Shown here: positions 1-9,184 of the stretch, one piece after another | How positions within the stretch are numbered: position 1 is the stretch's first letter | Layout of the letters: every line of letters begins with the position of its first letter | From: Vibrio sp. D404a | Lineage (GTDB): Bacteria; Pseudomonadota; Gammaproteobacteria; Enterobacterales; Vibrionaceae | NCBI RefSeq assembly: GCF_030248535.1 | Contig: NZ_JAHGAJ010000026.1 | Coordinates: forward strand, 42,741 to 106,740 | Direction: 5' to 3' | Length of the DNA: 64,000 nt | Notes under the pieces: model-generated | The model's input: only the letters and a program-made list of their open reading frames with translations | What the model was told of the DNA's origin: nothing | Databases searched by the model: none | Position numbers and translations under genes: made by a program

Positions 1-236
1 TTCTTATTCAGCTCAATCAGAAAATCGATGCCGGTTTTTTCGGGCATAATGTGATCGCAGAGTATAAGCGCCAATTTTATGCCGTCTTGGTGCATTTCTT
101 GAATCACCTCTTTCGCTTCATCGACCGATTCTGCTCCCTCAACCACAAAGTGCTCTTCGAATGGTGCAAGGTCTTGAAGGACGCTGTTGAGCACTTCAGG
201 CTCGTCATCAACACATAGTATTAGGTACTTATTCAT
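1..236 (-). CDS. Response regulator receiver-domain protein (partial, C-terminus outside window)
   Basis: The reverse strand encodes the first 78 residues of a CheY-like receiver. The acidic pair follows the ILCVDDEP motif (D10, D11), and the phosphoacceptor is D61 in the CDHIMP motif. The gene runs off the window edge, so any output domain is unknown. Its ATG (236) overlaps the end of the upstream kinase gene by 8 bp, so the two are probably translationally coupled. The receiver aligns without gaps around the active site to the receiver at the N-terminus of that kinase, which suggests a local duplication. It is the likely phosphorylation target of the kinase; that pairing is inference from adjacency. 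Confidence 0.85.
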   Translation of the reverse strand, partial: MNKYLILCVDDEPEVLNSVLQDLAPFEEHFVVEGAESVDEAKEVIQEMHQDGIKLALILCDHIMPEKTGIDFLIELNK

Positions 237-2172
237 TTGAAGCTCCTTGTGGTTCAAGAGGTAGCCATACCTGCATCGAGGTATAACAGTTAGGCTCTGA
301 TTCAACGGTAATGAACCCGCTATGGGCGGTTACGATTTGTTGAGAGATAGAAAGTCCAATTCCGAGTCCGAAGTTTCCTTCCTTCTTAGTGGTGAAATTG
401 GGGCTGAAGATGGTTTCCAAGTGGGCGCTGTCTATGCCATGTCCATTGTCCTTAATCTCGACGACCAAGTGTTCCTGTTGATCGCGCTCTTTTACCGAGG
501 TGGTAATTTCAATCGTGCCGCGTTCGGGTAGGGCATCTAAGGCGTTAGAGAGTAAATTAGTCCAGACTTGCTGCAACGCTAGGGGTTGACAAAGCAGACG
601 CGGTAAGTCGGTATCATAGTGCTTTTCTACGGTGTGGACTTTGAGTCGATTTTCAAAAATCACTAACGTGTCTTCTAGCCCTTCATGAAGATCGGCTTGC
701 AGCTTGGCCTCGTCATCTTGTCTGGCGTACCCCTTGAGGCTTTTCACCATGTCGGCGATTCGTTTACTGCAAACATGGATAGAGCGAATGGAGTTGCCAA
801 CCAAGTGGTAGTGCTCTAAGTCGTTTAATAGCTCTTTAGCGGCATTCGGAGACTGTTGAAGTGTCTCTATCACTTGCTGTTGGTCAGTCAGGTTAAGCTT
901 GACCGCTTTCTTAGCCAAAGTTCGATCACTGATTGTTGAAGATAGGGCTTTAACGAGATCTCGCTCTTGTGCGGTCGACAGAGGCTTGGATTGTTTCGCT
1001 TTGTCGAGAACCTGTGTGGCGAGTGTCGAGTTAGGCAAGGTGGAGTTAACCAAAATCGAATCGAGATTGTCGGCAAGCGTTTCAATGCTGCGAAGAATTG
1101 CGGCAATCGGATTATTGAGCTCATGAGCAACACCGGCCACCAGTTGACCCAACATTGCCATCTTCTCTTTCTCAATCAGTTGCTGGTGGGCAGATTCGAG
1201 TGATTCCAGCGTCTCTTGCAGGCGAAGCTTGGTGGTAATACTGCGCTGCAGACGGCGATTGAAGTGGCGCAGTAGTAGATTGGTGAATAGCGGTAACAGG
1301 GTGCTGTTTGAATGCATCACTTGCGAGAATACATCTCGGTCTAACTTGATAACATGGGTTGAGGTTAGGGTAATTGCGGTTGAAAAAGAGGGCTCACCCG
1401 TCACAAAGGACATCCCGCCAACGATATTCCCTTTGGTATGCCGAACCACTTCGCGTTGCTGCCCCAGTTCGTCTTTCTTATAAAGCGCCACTTCACCTTG
1501 TGTAATAAACCATAAGAAGCGGTTGTCTTCGCCCTCTTTAGTGAGCAAGTGATCGGAAGAATAGACGCGTATCGCTTTGGTTTTGTCGTTTTGAGAGAAA
1601 AAGTCTTGCAGTGCAGTGATCACTTTTTCTGCTAAAGCCGAATCTGACAGCTGATGAAAGTCATGAATAAAACCCGATTGGAACGAGCGAATCTTCTGTT
1701 CTATGTGAGCTCTAAGGATACGTTGCTGGTCGAGCACTTGGCTGTAGGCAAGCAGGTCATCGGACGCGTACTTTATGATGAAAGAGGTGAGCTCCTTCTG
1801 TGCAGATTTGAACAGCACTTGATCAGGCACGGGCTTCGTCAAACAGTGATTCAGACGTCCTTCATTAACTGCGGTTAAAATAATTTGGATATCTGACGAT
1901 GCGCTAACCAAAATAGTGCGCGCAGTATTAGTATGGGGTAACTGCTCTAGCTCAATAAGAAACTGCACGCCATCGAATTGAGAATGGTGGTGTGTAATCA
2001 CTAGAGCGACAGTTTGATGGTTGTCGTGAATGTCTCGCAGAGCCTGATGCGCTTCGTCGAGATCCTCAGCCGTATAGATATCGAACGCCGCCGAAAGTGG
2101 GGCGAGTTCGATCCTTATTCGCTCAATGCTAACAGGATTATTATCTAAACAAATCACAGCGTATTGATTCAC
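229..2172 (-). CDS. Sensor histidine kinase with N-terminal pseudo-receiver and cyclic-nucleotide-binding-like domain
   Basis: 647 aa, no membrane segments, probably cytoplasmic. Order of domains: CheY-like receiver (about 1-125), a cNMP-binding/CRP-like beta-roll (about 180-305), a coiled linker, then a histidine kinase with H-box AGVAHELNNP (H350), N-box NLLSNALDAL, and G-boxes DNGHG and GLGIGLSI. The receiver is degenerate: the acidic cluster reads LDNN instead of DDE, and the phosphoacceptor position holds H61 (ITHHHSQ), although the conserved Lys (LTKP) remains. It overlaps the downstream response-regulator gene by 8 bp. The cNMP-like domain could sense a nucleotide or be structural; no ligand can be assigned from the sequence. 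Confidence 0.88.
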   Translation of the reverse strand: MNQYAVICLDNNPVSIERIRIELAPLSAAFDIYTAEDLDEAHQALRDIHDNHQTVALVITHHHSQFDGVQFLIELEQLPHTNTARTILVSASSDIQIILTAVNEGRLNHCLTKPVPDQVLFKSAQKELTSFIIKYASDDLLAYSQVLDQQRILRAHIEQKIRSFQSGFIHDFHQLSDSALAEKVITALQDFFSQNDKTKAIRVYSSDHLLTKEGEDNRFLWFITQGEVALYKKDELGQQREVVRHTKGNIVGGMSFVTGEPSFSTAITLTSTHVIKLDRDVFSQVMHSNSTLLPLFTNLLLRHFNRRLQRSITTKLRLQETLESLESAHQQLIEKEKMAMLGQLVAGVAHELNNPIAAILRSIETLADNLDSILVNSTLPNSTLATQVLDKAKQSKPLSTAQERDLVKALSSTISDRTLAKKAVKLNLTDQQQVIETLQQSPNAAKELLNDLEHYHLVGNSIRSIHVCSKRIADMVKSLKGYARQDDEAKLQADLHEGLEDTLVIFENRLKVHTVEKHYDTDLPRLLCQPLALQQVWTNLLSNALDALPERGTIEITTSVKERDQQEHLVVEIKDNGHGIDSAHLETIFSPNFTTKKEGNFGLGIGLSISQQIVTAHSGFITVESEPNCYTSMQVWLPLEPQGASNE

Positions 2173-2357
2173 ATTTTTCCCTCAATGACTTCCCTAGCAT
2201 TAGAATATCAATATGCGTCAGTAAAGGATGAGAGCTAGTTAGTAATTTGCCGAGCTGATTGAAGTATCAGGCAATAGACTGATTTAACTCAATGTTTCCT
2301 GAATGCTATTGTTAGGTTAGACTGAGTAATACAAACGATCGTAATTAAAGAGAACAC

Positions 2358-3620
2358 ATGGAACAGCTTAGAAAAATTGGTGCCATCGGCGGCGCTATTT
2401 CATTAGCACTCTGTTGGCCGCTAGCCGTTGGTCAGATTGGACAGAATGCGATTACAGATGGTATCGCAACATTAAACAGTTCTAGCATTCAGGCTGAAAT
2501 TGTCGACTATGACCGCGGTTACTTCTCATCGAATGTTAAAACACGCATTACGGTTGTTGATGAGAGCTTAAAAGAGCAGTTGGAAATTGATGGCTTACCG
2601 AGTGAGTACATTGTGAACAGTGACGTTAGCCATGGTCTGATTGGCCTTGATGCACTGTCGACACTAGAAGACCAGCCAAACCTACCACTGACGTTAACAA
2701 CAAGCACAGAGCTGAATGGCAATACAAGCTTTAACCTTGAGTTAAGCCAGCTGAACCACCAAGGTACAGAGGAGAACGCTACATCGGTCTCTATTACGAA
2801 ATCAACGGTGTCTGGTCACGCGACGGTATTAGGTCAGATCGATTACAAGCTTGATATTCCTTCTATTCAGATTGATTTCCCATCTGGCGAAGAGATGACC
2901 CTATCCAACCTACAAGGTGTTGGTGAAGGCAAACAAGCGAAAGGTTACTGGCTAGGTACGCAAAACTTCACGATTGAGTCGTTTGCGGTGACCGATGCAA
3001 CAATGCAGCCTTATGTCTCTATCGAAAACTCTCAATACGATTTTGAATCACACCTTGATGAAGCGACCAAGCGTCTGCGCAGCAACCTAAAGTTAAACAT
3101 CGCATCGATTCAAACCAGTGACGGTGAAGTGAACAACCTGAACGTTGACTTTGAGATGGATAAGTTAGATAGCCAGTCGTTTGAGAAAGTCTTTGAGATC
3201 TACCAATCGAATCCAGTACTAACACAGGAAGACATCGAACAGATCATTCCTTACATCGATACTCTGTTCGCAAAAGGTTTCGACCTTTCAATGAAGAACA
3301 TCTCGCTCGACCTTGGTGAGGGTGAGTTCCAATCTAAGTGGTTAGTGAGCGTTCCAGAAGGTACTGAAAACATCAGCAGTGATCCGAGCCTAATCATTCC
3401 TGCTCTGACAGGTGATATCAGTTCAAGCTTCTCTAATGAGCTAGTCCAAGAGTATCCATTTATTCAAGAAGGCATCGATGAATTGATGGTGATGGAGATG
3501 ATTAAACAAACGGATACAGGTTATGAAATTCACGCTGCGCTAGAAAATGGAAATTTAGTCTTTGAAAATGGGCAAGAAATTCCACTAATTGCACTGTTAA
3601 TGCCGGCTTTAATGCAGTAA
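2358..3620 (+). CDS. ydgA: YdgA-like DUF945 family protein
   Basis: 420 aa with an N-terminal hydrophobic stretch (about residues 8-28) that acts as a signal anchor, followed by a large soluble, probably periplasmic domain rich in beta strands. Overall layout (start MEQLRKIGAIGG, motif SIQAEIVDYDRGYFSS near the N-terminus, about 420 residues) fits the YdgA/DUF945 family of envelope proteins, whose biochemical role is unknown. The ATG follows an AAAGAGAA ribosome-binding stretch. It appears monocistronic: a strong terminator follows and the upstream gene is divergent. Family assignment is from recollection of the pattern, not a search. Confidence 0.75.
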   Translation: MEQLRKIGAIGGAISLALCWPLAVGQIGQNAITDGIATLNSSSIQAEIVDYDRGYFSSNVKTRITVVDESLKEQLEIDGLPSEYIVNSDVSHGLIGLDALSTLEDQPNLPLTLTTSTELNGNTSFNLELSQLNHQGTEENATSVSITKSTVSGHATVLGQIDYKLDIPSIQIDFPSGEEMTLSNLQGVGEGKQAKGYWLGTQNFTIESFAVTDATMQPYVSIENSQYDFESHLDEATKRLRSNLKLNIASIQTSDGEVNNLNVDFEMDKLDSQSFEKVFEIYQSNPVLTQEDIEQIIPYIDTLFAKGFDLSMKNISLDLGEGEFQSKWLVSVPEGTENISSDPSLIIPALTGDISSSFSNELVQEYPFIQEGIDELMVMEMIKQTDTGYEIHAALENGNLVFENGQEIPLIALLMPALMQ

Positions 3621-3687
3621 TTTGAAGTGCAATCATCGTGAATACGACCAGTAGCTAGCCAAAGCTAAGATTTTTAACCGATACATA

Positions 3688-3719
3688 ACAAAAGAGGTCT
3701 GTAGACCTCTTTTGTTGCT
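3688..3719 (+). terminator. Intrinsic terminator after ydgA-like gene
   Basis: Perfect 13-bp inverted repeat (ACAAAAGAGGTCT / AGACCTCTTTTGT) with a 2-nt spacer, ending in a T-rich stretch. Confidence 0.85.
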
Positions 3720-3832
3720 TTTTATGTTGAGTAAAACGTGGTATTACTTGCATAGTTATATCGATCTACCGTTTTATCGAGCCTTAGTTTTTAATCTAGC
3801 CTAGTTATTATCGAGCAGGAGCATCACCCCCC

Positions 3833-4927
3833 ATGGAAAACACTTTAGATAACGTTTTTAATTTCAGTGCAGGTCCGGCAGCATTACCAAAACCAGTAAT
3901 GAAGCAAGCGCAAGCGGATTTTATCGACTGGAATGGCTTAGGCACATCCGTGATGGAAATCAGCCATCGCAGCAAAGAATTTATTCAAGTAGCGGATGAG
4001 TCGGAGCAAGACTTACGTGATCTTTTGAATATCCCTGACAACTACAAAGTTCTGTTTTGCCAAGGTGGCGCACGCGCTCAATTTGCTGCGGTTCCACTGA
4101 ACCTGTTAGGTGATAAAACCAAAGCAACGTATGTTGATGCGGGTTACTGGGCAGAGAGCGCCGTAACTGAAGCAAGCAAGTACGCAGAAATCGATGTATT
4201 TAATGCGAAAACGACCGTTGATGGTAAAGCTGCTGTGGTTCCTGCGAGCGAATGGAAGATTGACCCAGAAGCGGCGTATGTTCACTTCTGTCCAAACGAG
4301 ACCATTGATGGTATTGAGATCAACGAGCTGCCTGTAACAGATAAGCCAATCGTTGCAGACATGTCTTCAAACATTCTTTCTCGTAAAATTGACGTATCAA
4401 AATACGGTGTGATCTACGCTGGCGCTCAGAAGAACATTGGCCCTGCGGGTATCTGTATCGTGATTGTTCGTGATGATCTTCTAGAACTGGCAAATTCAGT
4501 TCTACCAAGCATCTTGAACTACAAGGTGCTTGCTGAGAAAGACTCTATGTTCAATACACCGCCAACATTTGCGTGGTACTTGTCTGGTTTAGTGTTCAAG
4601 TGGCTAAAAGCGGAAGGCGGCGTAGAAGTGGTTGAGCGCGTTAATAAAGAGAAAGCTGATTTGCTTTACAACGCGATCGACGAGTCAGAGTTCTACCGTA
4701 ACCAAGTTCACCCAGCGAACCGCTCTCGTATGAATGTACCTTTCCAATTGGCTAAGCCTGAGCTAGACGGCAAGTTCCTAGAGCTTGCAGACAAAGCGGG
4801 CCTTAAGTCACTAAAAGGTCACCGAGCTGTGGGTGGTATGCGCGCATCTATCTACAACGCGATGACGCTAGAAGGCGTTCAAGCTCTCGTGAACTTCATG
4901 AAAGAGTTTGAAAAAGAGAACGCATAA
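3833..4927 (+). CDS. serC: Phosphoserine aminotransferase
   Basis: 364 aa, the usual SerC length (E. coli about 362). It is a PLP enzyme that makes O-phosphoserine from 3-phosphohydroxypyruvate and glutamate in serine synthesis; the same enzyme also acts in pyridoxal phosphate synthesis. Visible hallmarks: N-terminal NFSAGPAALP, DWNGLGTSVMEISHRSKEF, and the PLP lysine in YAGAQKNIGPAG (K200). The ATG at 3833 is preceded by an AGGAG 11 nt upstream. It stands alone between two terminators, not linked to aroA as in enterics. The serine-degrading genes sdaC/sdaA lie 18 kb away on the other strand. Confidence 0.97.
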   Translation: MENTLDNVFNFSAGPAALPKPVMKQAQADFIDWNGLGTSVMEISHRSKEFIQVADESEQDLRDLLNIPDNYKVLFCQGGARAQFAAVPLNLLGDKTKATYVDAGYWAESAVTEASKYAEIDVFNAKTTVDGKAAVVPASEWKIDPEAAYVHFCPNETIDGIEINELPVTDKPIVADMSSNILSRKIDVSKYGVIYAGAQKNIGPAGICIVIVRDDLLELANSVLPSILNYKVLAEKDSMFNTPPTFAWYLSGLVFKWLKAEGGVEVVERVNKEKADLLYNAIDESEFYRNQVHPANRSRMNVPFQLAKPELDGKFLELADKAGLKSLKGHRAVGGMRASIYNAMTLEGVQALVNFMKEFEKENA

Positions 4928-4962
4928 TTGCAAAACGTATAGTCGCTAAAGACGATTTTCCT

Positions 4963-4993
4963 AAAGGGTGTCACGGTGTGGCACCCTTTTTTG
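4963..4993 (+). terminator. Intrinsic terminator after serC
   Basis: Stem AAAGGGTG / CACCCTTT with a short loop, followed by a T run. Confidence 0.85.
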
Positions 4994-5265
4994 TATCTGC
5001 TATTCGTGCGTTACCTTTGGATGAGCATGCAACATAAAGCCCACACAGCTACATAAGATGAGCCAGGTCAAGACACGGAAACTATTTCCTCGTCAATCAT
5101 AACCGTACGCGTTATTGTAAATGGTACTCAATGCCGTGGAGATAAAAGCTCCGTTTGAATGGGTGTTGATGGTGAATTTTCTTCTTTTTAATGAACAAAT
5201 ACTATATAACGTATCGCCGCAAATTTGCGGTCTCCAATAGCGTTTGTTTTGGCAATGAGGCAGGT

Positions 5266-6429
5266 TTGAAAATATTAGCGGGGCTAGCAGCGTTTCTCCT
5301 TTTGGTGGCGCATTCTACGACAGTGACGCAGGCAGCAACCATTGAGATATGGGCAGGCATAGAATTTGAAACAGCTCAGAACGTAAAAGAGCATGTAGAA
5401 GCCTTGACCGAACATACGGTTGAAGTTCGACCTTTTGATATCAATAGCATTCGAGCTGAGTTAGTGGTCGCTGATCCAAGGGATGCCGCGTTCCCAGATG
5501 CGATTTGGGTGCCTTCAGACTTCCTAGGCTTATCTGACTACATTGATATTTCAACCATTCCAAACAGTTGGGTGGATAAGAGCCGCTATGAGCCAAAAGC
5601 GTTGGAAGTGGTCGACATTAATGGACAACTCAAAGCGTTGCCTGTTGCGATTGGAAATCAATTAGCACTTTACTCACGTAACCAAGTCAGGACACCGGTA
5701 ACATGGGAGTTGTTGATTGCTCAGGCACAGGCGTCGTCGCGTAAAACGATCGCATTCCCTAATCCAAATATGTACTTCTACTTGTCGTTCCATCAGCTAT
5801 TTTCGAATCAACCGCTATCGTCTCGAAATATTGACGGTGAGAGTGTGGTCGCCATTTTTGATTTTATAGAACATCTAGAGAGTCAAGGCGTGATTGCGAG
5901 CGATTGTGATAACCAGTGTGCACGCAAAATGTTTATCGAAGGTGAGATCGACTATCTCATTGATGGCGACTGGGCGTATCACCAACTCGTTGAAGCGGAA
6001 CCTAATCTAACCATTAACTCACTGCCGACTTACAAAGGTAAGAAGATGGCGTCATTCAGTGGTGCAAAAGTGTTCGCGATCACTGAGAAAGGGATGCAAG
6101 ACATTGAAAAGCAAATGGTGCTGCGTGAAATGGTCAGCTACTTGCAGTCGAACAGATTCAGCTATCTGGCACGAAGTGACGCCATGATGTCGCCGTTTAA
6201 AGATGTGAATCATAAGCGAATGACATCCAATCAAAAAGATTTCACTCAGATGTATCGCCAGTTTCAGGCTGCGCAGATGATGTCGAGTGACTACTATATG
6301 GCGATCGTTTGGGAGGCCTCTGCACGCGCTCTTGAGCGTTATAAGTTGGGGATGCCAAAGGATGAGATCCCAGCTTTCTATGATGATTTTGTGGCGCGCT
6401 ACGCTAAGCAAGTCGGAGGGAAACAATAG
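5266..6429 (+). CDS. Periplasmic family-1 extracellular solute-binding protein (orphan, paired with a diguanylate cyclase)
   Basis: 387 aa from a TTG start. MalE-type binding-protein features: mature start after a signal peptide ending TVTQA, IEIWAGIEFE, an IDGDWAYHQL stretch typical of the second lobe, and FSGAKVFAIT. The frame is open to an ATG at 5191 (412 aa), but that start has no ribosome-binding site and places a charged 25-residue extension before the signal peptide. TTG 5266 has GAGG 5 nt upstream and begins directly with the hydrophobic signal sequence, so I prefer it. No ABC permease or ATPase is nearby. The stop overlaps the GTG of the next gene by one base, so it probably presents a ligand to that sensor rather than feeding a transporter. 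Ligand unknown, probably a sugar-like compound. Confidence 0.82.
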   Translation: MKILAGLAAFLLLVAHSTTVTQAATIEIWAGIEFETAQNVKEHVEALTEHTVEVRPFDINSIRAELVVADPRDAAFPDAIWVPSDFLGLSDYIDISTIPNSWVDKSRYEPKALEVVDINGQLKALPVAIGNQLALYSRNQVRTPVTWELLIAQAQASSRKTIAFPNPNMYFYLSFHQLFSNQPLSSRNIDGESVVAIFDFIEHLESQGVIASDCDNQCARKMFIEGEIDYLIDGDWAYHQLVEAEPNLTINSLPTYKGKKMASFSGAKVFAITEKGMQDIEKQMVLREMVSYLQSNRFSYLARSDAMMSPFKDVNHKRMTSNQKDFTQMYRQFQAAQMMSSDYYMAIVWEASARALERYKLGMPKDEIPAFYDDFVARYAKQVGGKQ

Positions 6430-8387
6430 TGAGGCTCTCTCTCAAATACACCATGGGTTTGGTGCTGTTCTGTTGTGCGATTATGCCGGTTTATTTTGCA
6501 GGCCAGTTAATTCTGAATAAGCAGTCAGAAAGCTTGTTGGAGCAGAAGTTAGTCAAGCTTGAGAATTCTACCCAAGGCATTACGCAAACCGTACAGAGCC
6601 AAATCGATCTGACTTTGCGCCTAACAGAGTGGTATGCCCAAGATCGATCTCTGCTTAAAGCGGGGAATAATGTCTTCTTCTCCAGCGTGGTTTGGGAAAA
6701 AATGGCGCGCTTCAATGAGCTCGCAGAAGGCGTTTCCGCGACTTACATTTTGGATAAGAGCTGGCGCCCAATTTACGACAACAAAGGCAGTCTATATCAC
6801 TTTGAAAACAGTCAACTGCTCAGTCAGATTAAACGAGCCAAGGCGACCTATGTTCAGGGAAAGCTGTTCCATAGTGAATTCGCTGAACCATCGATTGCAG
6901 ATGAGTCCAACTCAGGCATAGCGATTGTTGCGCCAATACTGCCTTATCGATTGGTAGAAGGGTCCAAATACTCACCTCAAGGCTATCTCGTTGTATTAGT
7001 GGGTTATGATCAACTTCAAGCCAAGGTTGAGCCATTTCTTTATGAGCAGGAATCTGTCGAGTTTCACTATTCCCATACTGCGGACTTGAACCCTGTCGAT
7101 AAAGACGCGCATTTGGTGACCATCAGCAACCCACTTTTTTTAGAACCGTTATCGGTTGAAGTGAAGCACAATGTCTCTGATGAAGCTCGCCAAGAAGAGA
7201 TGCAGCAGGCGCAAGTGGTGTTCGTGCGAATCTTGTTTGCGACGTTTGGGATAGCCGTTGTGTTCGCTTTGGTATTGAACCACTGGTTCTCACGTCAGCT
7301 GAATTTGCTGTCAGGAGCTGTGGAGTCTTATTCTCAAGATCAGTTACCCACCAATAAGCCTGAGCAGCATAGGTTCTCTGAGTTTTTTGCCTTCAGTGTT
7401 TTGCTCGATAAGATGTGGCAACGCATTGGACTTCAGTTAGATGAATTAACCATTCGCAATGACAAGCTGAAATCGGCGTATCAACAGATCAAAGTGAACA
7501 ACGCTCAGCTGGAAAATTTCAATATCCAACTTGAAAAAACAGTCGAAGAGAAGACGAGCAGGTTGACCAATTCACTTCAGCGTGAGGAAGACCAAAAGCG
7601 CAGTATCATGAGGATTGTTGAGTTTTCTTCGATGCGACAAGGGGTTGAGTACCGTTTGATCCCTAATCTAGTGGAAACCCAACTAGGGGCCCTGCTTTCG
7701 GTTAAGAGCATTCAATTCTCGTTTACCAAGCCTTCGTTACGAGAGAATAAGGCATTCCGTTACCAATCCCTTCTCGATTCTAAAGGGAAGGTGATTGGAT
7801 ACTTTAAACGCAGCAATGATGAGCCGATGCTGAATGATGAAGAGCAGTTGATTTTCGACCTCTACCAGAAGCAGCTTGCCGCATGGATTGAGCTAGAGAA
7901 CCTGACTCGAATTGACCTCGCAACAGGTTGTTTTAATCGCAAAGCGTTCGATGATGACCTTAATTACAGCGAGCGAAAAGTGCTGGAAAAAGGTTGGGTG
8001 TTATCGTTGTTGATTATCGATGTTAACGGGTTAAAACCGACCAATGATATTCATGGGCATCAAGCGGGTGACCGATTAATTCAAGCGTGTGTTGATATTG
8101 TACAAGGGCGTTTAGACGGGCATAGCAATATGTATCGACTGGGTGGGGATGAGTTTGCCGTGTTGACCTTAACGCCAAGTGCTCTGCCTAACGTTGAAGC
8201 GCTTAAGACGCAACTGTATGCCGACCAGAAACAGGCGCACATTTTGGTCAATGCTCAGCAGATACCTGTACTCTTTTCTATTGGTCATGCCCAGAGTGAC
8301 AGTTCTGAACTCAGTGACATGTTCAGCGTCGCAGACCAAGACATGTATAACGAAAAGCGTCGCTTCTATGAGGCCCAAAGCGATTAA
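6429..8387 (+). CDS. Membrane diguanylate cyclase with periplasmic sensor domain (GGDEF)
   Basis: 652 aa, GTG start overlapping the previous stop by 1 bp. TM1 about 7-28, periplasmic sensor region about 30-262 (probably Cache-like), TM2 about 264-284, a long coiled coil (about 335-390), a short intermediate domain, then GGDEF. The signature is intact (LGGDEFAV, residues 572-576) with DVNGLKPTND upstream, so it should make c-di-GMP. The position for the inhibitory RxxD I-site (563-566) reads DGHS, so allosteric product inhibition by the usual site is not expected. Coupling to a binding protein recalls the NspS-MbaA pair of Vibrio cholerae, though the domains differ. Confidence 0.88.
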   Translation: MRLSLKYTMGLVLFCCAIMPVYFAGQLILNKQSESLLEQKLVKLENSTQGITQTVQSQIDLTLRLTEWYAQDRSLLKAGNNVFFSSVVWEKMARFNELAEGVSATYILDKSWRPIYDNKGSLYHFENSQLLSQIKRAKATYVQGKLFHSEFAEPSIADESNSGIAIVAPILPYRLVEGSKYSPQGYLVVLVGYDQLQAKVEPFLYEQESVEFHYSHTADLNPVDKDAHLVTISNPLFLEPLSVEVKHNVSDEARQEEMQQAQVVFVRILFATFGIAVVFALVLNHWFSRQLNLLSGAVESYSQDQLPTNKPEQHRFSEFFAFSVLLDKMWQRIGLQLDELTIRNDKLKSAYQQIKVNNAQLENFNIQLEKTVEEKTSRLTNSLQREEDQKRSIMRIVEFSSMRQGVEYRLIPNLVETQLGALLSVKSIQFSFTKPSLRENKAFRYQSLLDSKGKVIGYFKRSNDEPMLNDEEQLIFDLYQKQLAAWIELENLTRIDLATGCFNRKAFDDDLNYSERKVLEKGWVLSLLIIDVNGLKPTNDIHGHQAGDRLIQACVDIVQGRLDGHSNMYRLGGDEFAVLTLTPSALPNVEALKTQLYADQKQAHILVNAQQIPVLFSIGHAQSDSSELSDMFSVADQDMYNEKRRFYEAQSD

Positions 8388-8403
8388 GGCTTTCAAGGGC
8401 AAA

Positions 8404-8433
8404 CAAAAAGGAGCTGAGTCGCTCCTTTTTTAT
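8404..8433. terminator. Bidirectional terminator between cyclase and exonuclease genes
   Basis: AAAAAGGAGC / GCTCCTTTTT hairpin between convergent genes, A-rich on one side and T-rich on the other. Confidence 0.8.
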
Positions 8434-8462
8434 CGTTTTTGTGATGGGGCGCTTTATCCCAT

Positions 8463-9179
8463 TTACAGCCAGAACTCTTTCAGGGGACGGCTCGCATCGT
8501 AGTGATGGGCAATCTGCGCTTGAAGGAGTTCAGCGGTGGCTATCGCGTCCGTTAATGCGTGGTGCGGCGTGTAATCGGGAAGGTGATAGCGACGTCGGCT
8601 TTGACCAAGTCTGACTGACCCCGGCTTTTTACCTTTGAGTTTGTTCCATAAGCCGCCAGCGAGCTTGTACTGCACTTGAGACTCAATCTCTAACGTATCC
8701 AACACTGGGAACTCTATCCCTTCACCTAAGCGCACACGCAGCGCGTTATCGAGGAAGTTACGCTCAATGCGGCGATAGTGAACCACTGGGATATGTCCAG
8801 CCATCGCTTTTAGCACTTCATCCAGCACTTCATTCAGGTCTGGAGCATCAATGATGTCGTTGTGAGTGATCCCGTGAATCACCACTGACTCTTCCTCAAG
8901 CTTTTGGCTTGGTCTTAGTGTCCAGTGACGCGCTTGTTTAAGATAGATGCGGTTGAGCGTAAATGGCACCAAGCCAATCGTAATGATGCCATCTTTCGAT
9001 GCATTCAATCCGGTTGTTTCAAAGTCCAACGCCAGAAAGGTCACCTCAGAGAGTGGGGTATCCGGGTCGGGCAGAGGCTTAGTGTAGAACTCCTTGAGTC
9101 GTTCATCTTTAACGCGGTCGAGTTTTTGCGCGAACTTAAAGTGCCAATCTACCGCAGGTGACTTAAATATTTTATTCAT
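8463..9179 (-). CDS. DnaQ-like 3'-5' exonuclease (DEDDh)
   Basis: 238 aa. Exonuclease motif I is LALDFETTGL (D52, E54). A later acidic position lies in VLDTLEIE, and motif III is HHALTDAIATAELL with the His and Asp expected of DEDDh enzymes. The fold matches the proofreading epsilon-type exonucleases, but this is a stand-alone protein with an N-terminal extension of about 45 residues. It lies 5 bp downstream of the cNMP/CBS/DUF294 gene and is almost certainly co-transcribed with it. Substrate (DNA, RNA or a small nucleotide) cannot be told from the sequence. Confidence 0.85.
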   Translation of the reverse strand: MNKIFKSPAVDWHFKFAQKLDRVKDERLKEFYTKPLPDPDTPLSEVTFLALDFETTGLNASKDGIITIGLVPFTLNRIYLKQARHWTLRPSQKLEEESVVIHGITHNDIIDAPDLNEVLDEVLKAMAGHIPVVHYRRIERNFLDNALRVRLGEGIEFPVLDTLEIESQVQYKLAGGLWNKLKGKKPGSVRLGQSRRRYHLPDYTPHHALTDAIATAELLQAQIAHHYDASRPLKEFWL

Positions 9180-9184
9180 CGTCT

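Noticed and set aside
4994..5265. c-di-GMP riboswitch before the binding protein/cyclase unit
   Set aside because: No GEMM-type core (GGGCAAA or ACGCAAAGCC elements) was seen; only a short GGAG/CTCC hairpin near 5140.
6052..6426. 124-aa minus-strand frame within the binding-protein gene
   Set aside because: Antisense to a well-supported gene, no recognisable domain, no promoter or ribosome-binding site.
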